NCBI GenBank assembly: GCA_021323945.1
Contig: JAJPKA010000004.1
Coordinates: 1-64,000, forward strand
Direction: 5' to 3'
DNA from: Pseudomonadota bacterium
GTDB taxonomy: Bacteria > Desulfobacterota > Binatia > Binatales > Binataceae
DNA: 64,000 bases
The notes under the pieces are model-generated. The model was given only the letters and a program-made list of their open reading frames with translations. It was not told where the DNA came from and ran no database searches. Positions 36,301 through 45,093 of this stretch are shown here, piece by piece. The position numbers were made by a program, and so were the translations under genes. Position 1 is the stretch's first letter; each line of letters opens with the position of its first letter.

Positions 36301-36517
36301 TCCCAGATGCTCGTTCGTGGATTATGACCACCCGCCGCTCCATATCGACCGCCGACAACCCTGGATAGCTCCACACGACCACAACCACCGGCAGGTCGAT
36401 CGCGGGAAAGATATCGGCGTTCATCCGGGTGAACGACAGAACCCCTAGTACCAGCATCAAAAGCGCCATCACCGCGACTGACAACGGTCGGCGCAGAGCC
36501 AGACTTACAATCCACAT
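33332..36517 (-). CDS. RND family efflux permease (AcrB/MdtB superfamily)
   Basis: The 1,061 residues contain twelve predicted membrane helices with two large periplasmic loops. The TM4 charged pair is seen in GLALAVGMLVDDATVAVENIHRHH, and the second half has the matching MGTIMAVGVGVANGNLIIIFANEL, where the partner position is asparagine/glycine-rich. These pumps use the proton gradient to export small molecules. The C terminus has a short basic and acidic tail (NLKGKHERDAEIEAV). It leads the efflux operon. Substrate unknown; nothing ties it directly to methanol oxidation although the operon is adjacent. Confidence 0.92.
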   Translation of the reverse strand: MWIVSLALRRPLSVAVMALLMLVLGVLSFTRMNADIFPAIDLPVVVVVWSYPGLSAVDMERRVVIIHERASGSVVNDIEHMESESLPGAGVIRFYFHPGTTTAGAIAQLNALSETLLVAFPPGIQAPNIVDYNAANVPVAQLNLSSDTLSEQAIFDYGLQFIRVRLYSIEGISVPAPFGGRNPAVMVNLNPSQMYATGLSAQDIGNALTATNVIIPAGSAKIGNREYRVELNGSPDDVTSFNRLPVKVVNGTPVFLGEVAPATFTHMVQTNVVRIDGKRATYLPIYKHAAASTLTVINKVREMIPLIQQIAPKGLRVNLGFDQSVFVRGALWGVVREATIAAGLVALMVLIFLGSPRSMLIVILSIPLSILTAIIALKLSGQSINIMTLGGLALAVGMLVDDATVAVENIHRHHAMHKPLLVAILDGSSEIATPALVGTLAICIVFFPVVLLYGVARFLFTPLALAVVYSMLTSYLLSRTLVPAMSRSLMPETHEGQTKEGWWLRFSTGFERGFDRFRTRYGASLAKFVARRGFGLACVAVLVCSSVLLVPVVGEDFFPSVDAGMMKLHLRAPTGTRVEQTELIVDRVERAIRQIIPKNELDQISDNIGLPPFAYVLAFYQTDSIGPQDADVLISLKPTHHPTAQYRRKIREMVAENFPNVQVYFQAADIVSQVLNFGLSAPIDAQVSGVRIDEIYNVARRLEDLMRTIPGLTDVRIPQLLDYPTIRVNVDRVKALQLGIDQRSIASDLLTSLATNTLLAPNWWLDPRTGVSYSVLEQVPQHLIDSVQALKNTPLSPASVDNTTGAPQLLSNVATIHQDVEPAVVNHYDVQRVIDVDSGVEGRDLGSAASAVRDAIAKLGKLPLGTRITIRGQSEAMNESFASLELGLILAIILVYLLMVANFQSWLEPLVIMMAVPGVLAGVLWMLALTGTSINVESLMGTIMAVGVGVANGNLIIIFANELRERGYSATAAAIEAARIRLRPVLMTALAMILGMLPMALALGEGGEQNAPLGRAVIGGLLVATLMTLYVVPAVYSTLVRNLKGKHERDAEIEAVTSPGA

Positions 36518-36784
36518 CGGCGGGCGTCTCTACGAATTTCTAAGGCCGGCTAGCCCTGCTCGCCTCATGCCTTAGGTCGAGCGAACAACTAAAAATAAGC
36601 CAACCTCAAGACCTCTCGCAAGAAGAGCTGCTTTCGGTAAGTATAAGTTTAGCTGCTGGATCTATGCCCGAAGTGCAAGACGGGGTGTACGAAAGGTAAC
36701 CGGTGAGCTGGCTAAAAGATGACGGGTGGGAGTCAGCCGTAGTTGTGCCAGAAGGGCGGAAAAGGTAAAAGAGTTGGTCAAAGC

Positions 36785-36862
36785 GGGGTCGTAGTTCAGC
36801 CCGGTTAGAACGCCGGCCTGTCACGTCGGAAGTCGTGGGTTCAAATCCCATCGGCCCCGCCA
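36785..36862 (+). tRNA. tRNA-Asp (GTC), CCA encoded
   Basis: The sequence folds into a cloverleaf. The acceptor stem GGGGTCG (36785-36791) pairs with CGGCCCC (36852-36858, one G-U), the D stem is GTTC/GAAC, and the anticodon stem is CCGGC/GTCGG around loop CTGTCAC with anticodon GTC. The T stem is GTGGG/CCCAT around TTCAAAT, followed by discriminator G and an encoded CCA. It lies just before rplM on the same strand. Confidence 0.95.
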
Positions 36863-36897
36863 AGTTCAAGATTCACTCTTTGCGCGAGTCTCAAACC

Positions 36898-37344
36898 TTG
36901 AAGCTGACTGAACAAACTAAAAGCGTTTCGCATGAGGAAGCGCTGAGATCGAGGCGTTGGGTTCTCATCGACGCTGACGGTCACCCGCTCGGCCGGGTCG
37001 CTTCCCGAGCCGCCATGATTTTGCGCGGGAAACATCGTCCGGATTTCACGCCTCACCAGGACACCGGCGACTTTGTCATCATCATAAATGCGGCCAAGGT
37101 ACGACTCACAGGTGCCAAGGCTGAATCGAAGATGTATCACCGGCATACCGGTTATCCCGGCGGGATTCGGACCAGCAGCGCAGGGACCATTCTTGCGGAG
37201 AAACCCGAACGCCTGCTTGAGATGGCGGTGCGGGGCATGTTGCCGAAAAACCGTTTAGGACGCCGCCTGTTTACCAAGCTGAAGGTTTACAGGAGTGCCG
37301 AGCATCCGCATGCGGCTCAAAAACCGCAAGCGCTCCCCGTTTAG
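36898..37344 (+). CDS. rplM: 50S ribosomal protein L13
   Basis: About 148 residues with the full L13 pattern: [21 protein letters not shown], the [23 protein letters not shown] segment, [12 protein letters not shown], and [23 protein letters not shown]. It binds 23S rRNA early in large-subunit assembly. No ATG or GTG fits: the frame stays open back into the tRNA, so I place the start at the TTG at 36898, with no strong Shine-Dalgarno. The start is therefore uncertain by several codons. rpsI follows, the standard pair. Confidence 0.9.
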   Translation: MKLTEQTKSVSHEEALRSRRWVLIDADGHPLGRVASRAAMILRGKHRPDFTPHQDTGDFVIIINAAKVRLTGAKAESKMYHRHTGYPGGIRTSSAGTILAEKPERLLEMAVRGMLPKNRLGRRLFTKLKVYRSAEHPHAAQKPQALPV

Positions 37345-37390
37345 CACTTAAGCATCTTCGTAAACCGACAACGACAGTTAGAGCAGCACG

Positions 37391-37789
37391 ATGCCTGACA
37401 GCAAAAGCGCAATTCGATGCACCGGCCGGCGCAAGACGGCAATTGCCAGTGTTCGGTTAATCCCAGGTTCCGGCCAAATCGTGGTCAACGAACGTCCTTT
37501 GGAGGATTACTTCCCCAGGGATACGGCCCGTATGAGGATTCTCGAACCCTTTCAAGTAACTGAGACCGCTGGCCAGTTCGACGCGATCGTCAGCGTAAGG
37601 GGCGGCGGTACTTCGGCGCAGGCGGATGCAGTCCGTCATGGAATTTCGCGAGCTCTGCTCGCGAGCTCGGAGAGCTTGCGTGCGGCGCTTCGCAAAAATG
37701 GCATGCTGACGCGCGACCCTCGTGAAGTTGAGCGCAAAAAGTACGGCCGTCATAAAGCGCGCAAACGTCCGCAGTACTCGAAGCGCTGA
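37391..37789 (+). CDS. rpsI: 30S ribosomal protein S9
   Basis: The 132-residue S9 has [22 protein letters not shown] at the N terminus, the [20 protein letters not shown] core, and the long basic tail ending RKRPQYSKR, whose last residues reach the P-site tRNA. ATG at 37391, 46 bases after rplM. The two form the usual rplM-rpsI operon. Confidence 0.96.
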   Translation: MPDSKSAIRCTGRRKTAIASVRLIPGSGQIVVNERPLEDYFPRDTARMRILEPFQVTETAGQFDAIVSVRGGGTSAQADAVRHGISRALLASSESLRAALRKNGMLTRDPREVERKKYGRHKARKRPQYSKR

Positions 37790-38267
37790 GCCGCTTTCTT
37801 CTTTGTGTGGCTTTAGGAGCCTCCTGCTCGAGCGGCGCGAGCATTTCTAGGGACTCGACACATCTTCTCATTGGCATCGGGGGACCGCTGCTCTAGTTCT
37901 GTGGTGGGAGGGCTGTTCAACTTGCCGCCTGTCCCACTTGGCTGCGCTCACTAGGCAACTCGCCACCAAATTCCTCGACACACTGCCATTTGTCTTCCAT
38001 GTCGCCCCGGGTTGAAAGTGGCTTGAGGGCGGTGAGTATCGATGATAGGTGCGAGACCAAAAGCTTTCTTGCAGCGGTCTCGAACTGGCAGCTGGCTTCT
38101 AGCACAAGGCTTTAGTGGAGCATGGTCAAACGCGCACGTGATGACCAGTGCTTTTGGTTTGCATTTGCTCGCGTCCGCGAATCGAGTTAGAGATCATTAC
38201 CTGCCGCAACTTGTCCCGCAATCAACCGCGCTCTTGCCCTGTGAAGCATTTTGGAGAGGCATCTGCA
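37790..38267. other. Intergenic stretch between rpsI and the chemotaxis-kinase gene
   Basis: About 478 bases without a supported gene. Soon after rpsI there are small inverted repeats (AGGAG/CTCCT and GCTCG/CGAGC at about 37817-37850) that could help termination but lack a T run. A leftward frame at 37917-38105 has somewhat protein-like residues (MEDKWQCVEEFGGELPSERS) but no ribosome site. Not called. Confidence 0.35.
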
Positions 38268-41200
38268 ATGGCCGATGAAGGTGACAATCTACCACCTTTC
38301 AGCGATGACCTCCTCACAGCGGAGCCAAACTGTTTTGTCGTCGGCATTGGGGCTTCGGCCGGCGGGGTTACTGCATTAAGGGAGTTTTTCAAGCACGTTC
38401 AGGCGGATAGCAACATGGCCTTTGTTGTTATCCAACACCTCTCGCCAGAGCACGAGAGCAGCCTTCCCGCGTTGCTTCAGACGCAAACCAGCATTCCCGT
38501 AACACAGGTCACTGAGGAAGTCCGAGTTGAACCTAATCACATCTACGTCATTCCTCCGGCCAGCTATCTGCTCCTGGCCGACGGACGTATTCGCTTGACT
38601 GCTCCAGAGCGACGGCGTGGCAGCCACACCTCGATTGACCTGTTGTTTCGGACTCTTGCCGATGCCTACGGAAAATACGCGATTGCAATCCTTCTCTCAG
38701 GTGCTGGTTCTGATGGCACTTTTGGGCTGAGGCGGATTAAAGAAGCCGGCGGCTTCGTTATTGCTCAAGATCCCACCGAAGCCGAGTATCCGGAAATGCC
38801 ACGCAATGCGATCGACAGTGGATTGGTCGATCTCGTGCTTCCGGTGAGCGTCATGGCGGAGAAGCTGCGTGGCTTGTCGGAGCGAGCTCATAGAGTGCAG
38901 TTTCCGGAACATGAAGAGACGGTTCAGGCGGCTGATGCGGCCACGCTGCTTGAAATCTTGCAGCTGCTGCGGCTTCGCACTGGCCATGACTTTGCCCAGT
39001 ATAGGCGGCCGACTTTGATGCGCCGTATGGCGCGCCGCATGCAACTGCGCGAGATCAGCCAATTGGCGGGTTACCTTACGTTTCTCCGCAACAGCCCCGA
39101 CAAACTCGAAGCACTGTTTCGTGACCTGCTCATCACGGTCACCAATTTTTTCCGTGACCATGAATCATTCGAGGTTCTTGGACAGGAGGTCATTCCGAAG
39201 CTATTCGAAGGCAAGGGGTCCGAAGACCAGGTAAGGGTGTGGTCGGCGGGTTGTGCCACCGGGGAAGAAGCCTACTCACTCGCCATGATGCTGGCCGAGC
39301 ATGCCTCGCGTGTGCCAGATCCGCCCAAGCTGCAAGTCTTTGGTACGGATATTGACGAGCGGGCGATCGTCGAGGCACGTAACGCCCGCTATCCAGCGAC
39401 TATCTCATTGGACATCAGTCCTGAACGAATTCAGTCAGTTCCTGCTCCGAGAGGGCGAGCATTACCGGATCAAGAAAGAATTGCGAGAAATCGTGCTGTT
39501 TGCGGTGCACAACGTCCTGCGTGATCCGCCATTCTCACGGCTCGACCTGATAAGCTGCCGTAACCTGCTGATTTATCTCAACCGTGAGATGCAGGAGCGG
39601 ATCCTTGAGACCTTTCATTTCGCTTTGCGTCCGGATGGTTACCTGTTCCTCGGCGAGTCCGAGTCTGCGGACACAACGCCTGATTTGTTCGTACCAGTCG
39701 ACAAGAAGCATAGGATCTATCGACGCCGGCCTACCGCCCAAAAACATCCCGGCCGTAACGAGAGAATGGCTGACACCGAGATGGCAGTCGGCATCCGCAG
39801 AAGCAGCCCGAATCAGTACCATTGCAGGTCTGCGCTCGATTGCCGAATTGCACCGGGAAGTGATGGAGCAGATCGGACCGTCCAGCATACTTACGAACGA
39901 ACAATTCGATATCGTCCATATGAGCCCCCATGCGGGTCGTTATCTTTGGTTGGCTGGCGGTGAGCCGACGCGCAACCTGCTCAAACTCGTTTACCCTGAC
40001 CTCCGACCCGATCTCCACGCCGCCTGGTTGGAAGCTCGCAGTCGGCCGCCCGGTGCTGCTATTCAGAGCCGACGATTAAGGATCGAGTTGGAGGGCAGAC
40101 CTTGCTGGGTGACCCTCACGGTCCGGCAGGTCACTGATCGTCCGGAAGCGGCCCGCGGCTTCCATCTCGTTATCTTCGACGAAGCGACCGCGGTTGCCCC
40201 GATTGCGGCAGCTCCTTCGGAAGAACGAATCGCCCGGGCGGATCTCGACGCTGTAAGCCGGCTGGAGGAAGAGCTGCAGCATACAAAGGAGCAGCTCCGA
40301 CTAACCATCGAACAATATGAAACGTCGACTGAGGAACTACGAGCATCCAATGAAGAGCTGCAGGCGATAAACGAGGAGCTGCGCTCGGCCACCGAAGAAC
40401 TGGAGACCAGTAAAGAGGAACTACAGTCAGTTAACGAGGAGCTTTCCACAGTCAATCAGGAGTACCGAGAAAAGATCGATGAAGTCGGACGGGCGAACAG
40501 TGACTTGCAGAATCTCATGGCCTCGACCGATATTGGGACCATCTTTCTCGACCGGGGGCTGAAGATCAAACGCTATACGCCGCCGGCGCAGCGCTTGTTC
40601 AACATCGTCGATGCAGATATTGGACGGCCGCTTCAACACTTTACCCACCAACTGGATTATCCCTTGTTAACCGCCGATGCGCAGGAGGTGCTCCGGACTC
40701 TTCAAACCATCGAACGTGAAGTGCGCAGCTCGGACGGTTCCTGGTATCTGGCGCGTCTGCTGCCCTACCGCACAGTAGATGACAGAATTGACGGCATCGT
40801 ATTGACCTTCGTCGACATAACCAGCCGCCGCCTGGCCGAAGAGCAGCTACGTGAACAGGCGGCTCGATTACGCGAACAGGCAGAAATCGTTAATCTCGGC
40901 GACTTAATAGTGCGCGATGCTCACGACCGAATTCTGTTATGGAGTGCTGGGTGCGAACGCTTATACGGCTATTCGCGCGAAGAAGCAATCGGGCAAAACG
41001 TTCATCAATTACTGAGAACCGAGTTTCCCCAGCCGCTCTCAGAGATACAGGCAGCGCTGGAACAGAACGGTCAGTGGGAAGGCGAGCTCGTCAACTACGA
41101 CCGCGCAGGTAACCGAATCGTCGTCGTCAGCCGCTGGGTACTACATCGCCCGGATGAGAGTCGGCCCCCGGTAGTGCTTCAGGTCAATAACGATATTACT

Positions 41201-42346
41201 GCTCGTCGTCAGGCGGAAGAAGCACTGCGCGAGGCCGACCGCAACAAGGACCGATTTCTTGCGACTTTGGCCCATGAGCTCCGCAATCCGTTGGGGGCAA
41301 TGCTTAATAGCATCGAGTTGATCGAGCGCTCATCCAAAGGTAATCAGGAAATCGAGCGGGCGAATCAGGTCCTGCATAGACAGATACGGCACTTGATCAG
41401 GCTGGTGGACGATCTACTGGACGTTGAGCGCCTCGCTCATGGAAAGATCGCGCTGCGAAAGAGACAGACCAGATTGTCAGACGTGGTGGACGCTGCCATC
41501 GAGATCTGCCGGCCCATGATTGATCTCGAGGGCCGCCAGTTAACGGTTTCTCTGCCCACACTCCCCGTGATCTTTGAGGTCGATCCCGATCGCCTGGTGC
41601 AGGTCATCGCTAACCTACTACTCAATGCCTTCAAGTATACGCAACCTGGGGGTCGCGTCGATCTGACGGCTGAGACACGGGATCGTGAATTGACCATCTC
41701 TGTGCGCGATACGGGCGTCGGTATCGACCCTGAAGTGCTTCCTCATATCTTCGATATGTATGCGCAGGGCGGTGGCATTGCCCGTTCCGGAGCGAAAGGG
41801 TTGGGACTTGGCTTGACCCTGGCGCGTCAGCTGGTTGAGTTACATGGTGGCAGCATCACGGTCCATAGCGAAGGTTTACAGAAAGGCGCCGAATTTGTCG
41901 TATGCCTGCCGCTCCACCAAGAGCCGGCTGTGTGGCGCGAACCCGCGCAGCAGCAATCAGGCTTAGATCGCGACAGCGGACGAGAAAGTCTCAGAATTCT
42001 GGTCGTCGACGATAACCGCGACGCAGCATATACGATGGCGGCCCTGCTGGAGACTCTGGGACATAAGGTGGAGAGCTGCCTTGAAGGAACTGCCGCTCTG
42101 GAGATTGCGCGAAACTATCAACCCGAGATTGTCGTCGTCGACATTGGTTTACCTGACATTGACGGGTATGAGGTCGCCAGGAAGCTACGCGAAAGCCTGC
42201 CCAATGCGATGCTTGTTGCGCTTACCGGCTGGGCCTCGGATGAGCATGCTGCGCGAGCACGTCAAGCCGGATTTCACCGCTACTTGGTCAAGCCGGTCAA
42301 GCTGCCGGATCTCATCAACTTGCTGGCTCATCGCCGTGCCAGATAG
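38268..42346 (+). pseudogene. CheB-CheR-PAS-histidine kinase-receiver fusion, split by two frameshifts
   Basis: Joined across two shifts, this is a hybrid kinase of about 1,360 residues. It has a CheB methylesterase (GASAGG serine, VIQHLS histidine, GAGSDGT aspartate), a CheR methyltransferase (TNFFRD, GCATGEEAYS), a coiled coil rich in NEEL/TEEL repeats, two PAS domains, a HisKA domain (LATLAHELRNPLG), an HATPase domain (NAFKYT, DTGVGID, GLGLGL) and a receiver (ILVVDDNRD, phospho-aspartate in VVVDIGLPD). Frame moves by +1 at about 39435 (after SPERIQ, before QFLLREGEHY) and again at about 39727-39800. Start ATG at 38268 follows GGAGAGG. All catalytic residues survive, so a recent lesion or sequence error is possible. 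Confidence 0.85.
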
Positions 42347-42486
42347 TCCCCCATACCGCACCTCGAGTTAGCCCGGGGCAGATCCAGAAATCTTCATGGG
42401 AGACGAATACGATCCGGTCAGCCGTTAAACCCAGGCGCGCGAGGCGGCATCTAATCGGGCACCTTTTGCAGCTGCTCCTTTGAGCG

Positions 42487-42909
42487 CTACTTGTCGAAAC
42501 CTGCTACTTTGGGCAGAGTTTCCGCACCCTCCAGCCAGGGGGCCCGATCCGGCCAGAACGCATGACGCAAAGTTTCGGGCGGCTGCCCCGGGTCAGCGTT
42601 GGGGTCAAGGCAGGCTCGGCTAACCGCGATGACGTTCGGCATGGCGTCCAGGTCAATGGTTAGGGGTGATCCGCAATTCTTACAACGATTTCGATGCACC
42701 TTGTCAGAGCTGTTGTACGTTTGTAAATCTCCACCCTTGGTCCAATGAAAGCCGTCCCTGGGAAAGATCGACAAGGTTACGAACGCTGCTCCCTGTAGTC
42801 GCCGGCATATTGAGCAATGGCAATGGTGGGTATCAACGGCGGGTTGCGTGATAGTGAATTGATTCGCCCCGCAAAAGCAGGAGCCTTTTATCTCGGTAAA
42901 GTTTGGCAT
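42487..42909 (-). CDS. GFA family zinc protein
   Basis: A 140-residue GFA-fold protein with the three zinc groups: GSCFCGANQFTI at the N terminus, THHCHCSICRRLQGAAFV, and CKNCGSPLTI. Founding members were named glutathione-dependent formaldehyde-activating enzymes (in Paracoccus), though most family members have no proven activity. The nearby methanol dehydrogenase makes a formaldehyde link tempting, but it is 16 kb away and this is speculation. It stands alone, facing left, after the broken kinase gene. Confidence 0.85.
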   Translation of the reverse strand: MPNFTEIKGSCFCGANQFTITQPAVDTHHCHCSICRRLQGAAFVTLSIFPRDGFHWTKGGDLQTYNSSDKVHRNRCKNCGSPLTIDLDAMPNVIAVSRACLDPNADPGQPPETLRHAFWPDRAPWLEGAETLPKVAGFDK

Positions 42910-43209
42910 CGCCGAGCCTCCGGCTGAGAATTAAGCGCCCGATCCTTCTTTGTTCGCTCTTAAAAGAACCACAGCCACCGACCAGCACGCAACCAGTTTT
43001 CGTGCCGCTGGCACTTCTGACGAGAGCATCAGGTACGGTTGCAACTCGTCAGCGGTAAGGTCGCGAACTGCTCACTGAGCGTTGTGCGGACTCCCAAAAA
43101 CGCCTCCAGCAAATGCTAGCTTACGCGTTTAGGTCCACGGCTGTCAGGCATGTGCGCTGGTTTTCAAAATACTGAGCTCGACGGCCGGCCCAATAGCGCA
43201 CCATTGTTT
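42910..43209. other. Boundary stretch between chromosome and phage block
   Basis: About 300 bases with no supported gene, tRNA or direct repeat that I can see. It lies between the last clearly chromosomal gene and the first phage-linked frame, so the left prophage end, if the block is a prophage, should be here or just right of it. No attachment site can be shown because the other end is outside the window. Confidence 0.35.
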
Positions 43210-43338
43210 TAAGGTTCATAGCTAAACAGCAGTCCTATAGCGAGATTGAGCATCTCGGGATCCTCAGCCAAGAGGTCCCGAATAAGCAAATTCTCTCCGT
43301 CCCGGTAACCGCCATGCAGCGGTCTCTGATAAGCCATG
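43210..43338 (-). CDS. Possible small protein or gene remnant, 42 residues
   Basis: A leftward frame from ATG 43338 (AGAAGGTG shortly before) to TAA 43210. Residues such as YQRPLHGGYRDGENLL and LAEDPEMLNLAIGLLF look like folded protein rather than noise, and an in-frame GTG a few codons earlier could extend it. It follows the portal gene by 89 bases. It could be the last phage gene or a fragment of a host gene at the junction. Family unknown. Confidence 0.35.
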
Positions 43339-43427
43339 GCCAGCACCTTCTCGGTCCGTCAGCGTCTTCTTTACCGAAGTACGCATGCGCATATTTATCC
43401 CGCGGATGTCCCGCAGCAGGTCTATCG

Positions 43428-44927
43428 TCATCGTCTTGATCGGCCCGCCACGTCGGTGAACTCCGGCGTCATCGGCACGTCACCGATTGCGCTTGCGCTC
43501 GCGGGTGTGGCGTCACCCTGGGCGGTGATGCGCTCGATCGGGTGGAGCACGCTTTCACCCTGCTGCGGTTCAGGCGCGCCGAACTTCTCGCGGATCCATG
43601 ACTCCGGCACCCGCAGCCCGCGATCGATAAACGGCCCGAGCGCGTCGGCGACGTTGCGCAGATCCTCCGGCTCCTCGAAGCTGATGGTGATTTGGGGATA
43701 GCGCCGGCGCGGCCCGCGATTCAGATCGATGAGCGGTTTCACCAGGTCGCGGTTGAGTGTGGCCGCCACCCGCCGGGCGTCGTCGGTGGCGATATCGCGG
43801 CGCACCACGTCATGCACCTCGGCGGCCGCGCGCGAGCCGGCGCCGCGCGGCAGCTGAGTGGTGAGCTCCTGGCCGAGAATCCCGATCGTCACCAGCTTGT
43901 CGAGATACTCGCAGAACTTCTGGTACATCTCGTGACTGCGCTGGCCACCCCCCTTCGATTCGATGAACTCAATCGCCATCGATTCGGGGATAATCGCCGC
44001 CGCGTCGGTGCCGATATTGGCCACCGCGCGCAGCAGCGCGGCCTTGTCGTTCTCGGTCGCGCCCGGTCCGTACTTGCCGAGCCGCATCGGCTGGCCGTAG
44101 ACCTCGGCGAACACCACCCAGTCCTTGAGCACGTAGTTCTTGAACAGATAGGCCCAGATCGCGATGCGCGCCAGGCCGCCGCGAATCGGCAGGCCGGCCT
44201 TCGCCCGGGTGATATGCACCAGAAACTTGAACGGGGCGAGCGGCTGCGTCGCCGGCTGAATCCCCACCTCGTGGCCGAAGACCGGGCCGCCGACGCGGAT
44301 CCGGAAGTTCATCGGCGACAGGCGCGAATCCCAGCTGTCGCGTCCCACCGGCAGCTGCGGCCCGTCGGTGCGCAGCGTGCGCACTAGCAGCTCCTCGCCC
44401 GACACCCAGTCGAACATGAACCATCGCGGGTCGCGCCACTTGAGCGCAAACGGCAGCCATTCCGGCGCGCCCGTCTCGAGGTTGCGGCCGTTGGTGTCCC
44501 AGATGATCTCGGTCGCGCTGAAGCCCTTGCCCAGCGAATCAAGCATCTCGAAGATCACGTCGTGCAGGTCGATCGTGTTCGAATCGATCAGGATCTCGCG
44601 CACGAACTCGGCGTCAGCCATCGACTCGGCATCGTCGCCGGCCGCGCTCACGTCGATATCGAGCTGCGACACCGCCATCTTGCGGGTGTGCAGCACCCCC
44701 TGGTAGAGCAGGTCCTTTTCCTCCATCCGCTCGGCGAGCTCGAGGTAGAGCCAGGGGTCGCCGAACTCGGCCGTGCGCAGAATCCCGACCACCTTCTCGG
44801 GGGTGAGCCCGATCGAGTCATCGATAATCGAATAGATGTTGCGGATGCCGGCGAGCGTCGGCGCCGCCTGCTCCTCGCGCAGCGCCTCGAACACCACCGG
44901 CCGCCCGTACGCGTCGTATAGCGTCAT
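43428..44927 (-). CDS. Phage portal protein, DUF935/Mu gp29 family
   Basis: The 499-residue protein matches Mu gp29-type portals. ILRTAEFGDPWLYLELAERMEEKDLLYQGVL is the family's strongest stretch, followed by GKGFSATEIIW, KWRDPRWFMFD, GLARIAIWAYLFKNYVLKDWVVFAEVYGQPMRLGKY, and SKGGGQRSHEMYQKFCEYLDKLVTIGILGQELTTQ. Twelve copies form the DNA entry vertex of the capsid. The ATG at 44927 overlaps the TGA of the preceding small gene (ATGA). A much longer open frame to 45467 is only a G+C-rich shadow. It is the last firm phage gene, opposite to the usual order in which the portal precedes the tail genes. Confidence 0.9.
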   Translation of the reverse strand: MTLYDAYGRPVVFEALREEQAAPTLAGIRNIYSIIDDSIGLTPEKVVGILRTAEFGDPWLYLELAERMEEKDLLYQGVLHTRKMAVSQLDIDVSAAGDDAESMADAEFVREILIDSNTIDLHDVIFEMLDSLGKGFSATEIIWDTNGRNLETGAPEWLPFALKWRDPRWFMFDWVSGEELLVRTLRTDGPQLPVGRDSWDSRLSPMNFRIRVGGPVFGHEVGIQPATQPLAPFKFLVHITRAKAGLPIRGGLARIAIWAYLFKNYVLKDWVVFAEVYGQPMRLGKYGPGATENDKAALLRAVANIGTDAAAIIPESMAIEFIESKGGGQRSHEMYQKFCEYLDKLVTIGILGQELTTQLPRGAGSRAAAEVHDVVRRDIATDDARRVAATLNRDLVKPLIDLNRGPRRRYPQITISFEEPEDLRNVADALGPFIDRGLRVPESWIREKFGAPEPQQGESVLHPIERITAQGDATPASASAIGDVPMTPEFTDVAGRSRR

Positions 44928-45091
44928 GCGCGGCTGCCGCCTCCGCTCGGCTCGAGATGGTAGCGCTGGGGCGACGGAAACGGCACGAAGACGCCTTCGT
45001 TGGCGCGATGCTGCTCGCAGGCCATCCAGTTGGCGCCGAAGGCGATCGCCGCCAGCAGAGCAATCACGGCGACCGAAAACCAGCCCTTCAT
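44924..45091 (-). CDS. Small membrane-anchored phage protein
   Basis: A 55-residue frame, ATG at 45091, with one hydrophobic helix at the N terminus (WFSVAVIALLAAIAFGANWM), one cysteine after it and a proline/glycine-rich tail (FVPFPSPQRYHLEPSGGG). It overlaps the portal start by four bases and follows the preceding gene by 2 bases, which supports translation. It resembles small phage-encoded membrane proteins of lysis cassettes only in general shape; no family recognised. Confidence 0.6.
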   Translation of the reverse strand: MKGWFSVAVIALLAAIAFGANWMACEQHRANEGVFVPFPSPQRYHLEPSGGGSRA

Positions 45092-45093
45092 CC

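Noticed and set aside
37917-38105. A leftward 62-codon frame after rpsI
   Set aside because: Some plausible residues, but no ribosome site, no neighbour in operon and no recognised family.
42910-43427. A left prophage attachment site
   Set aside because: No tRNA or direct repeat is visible here and the right end is outside the window, so no site can be supported.
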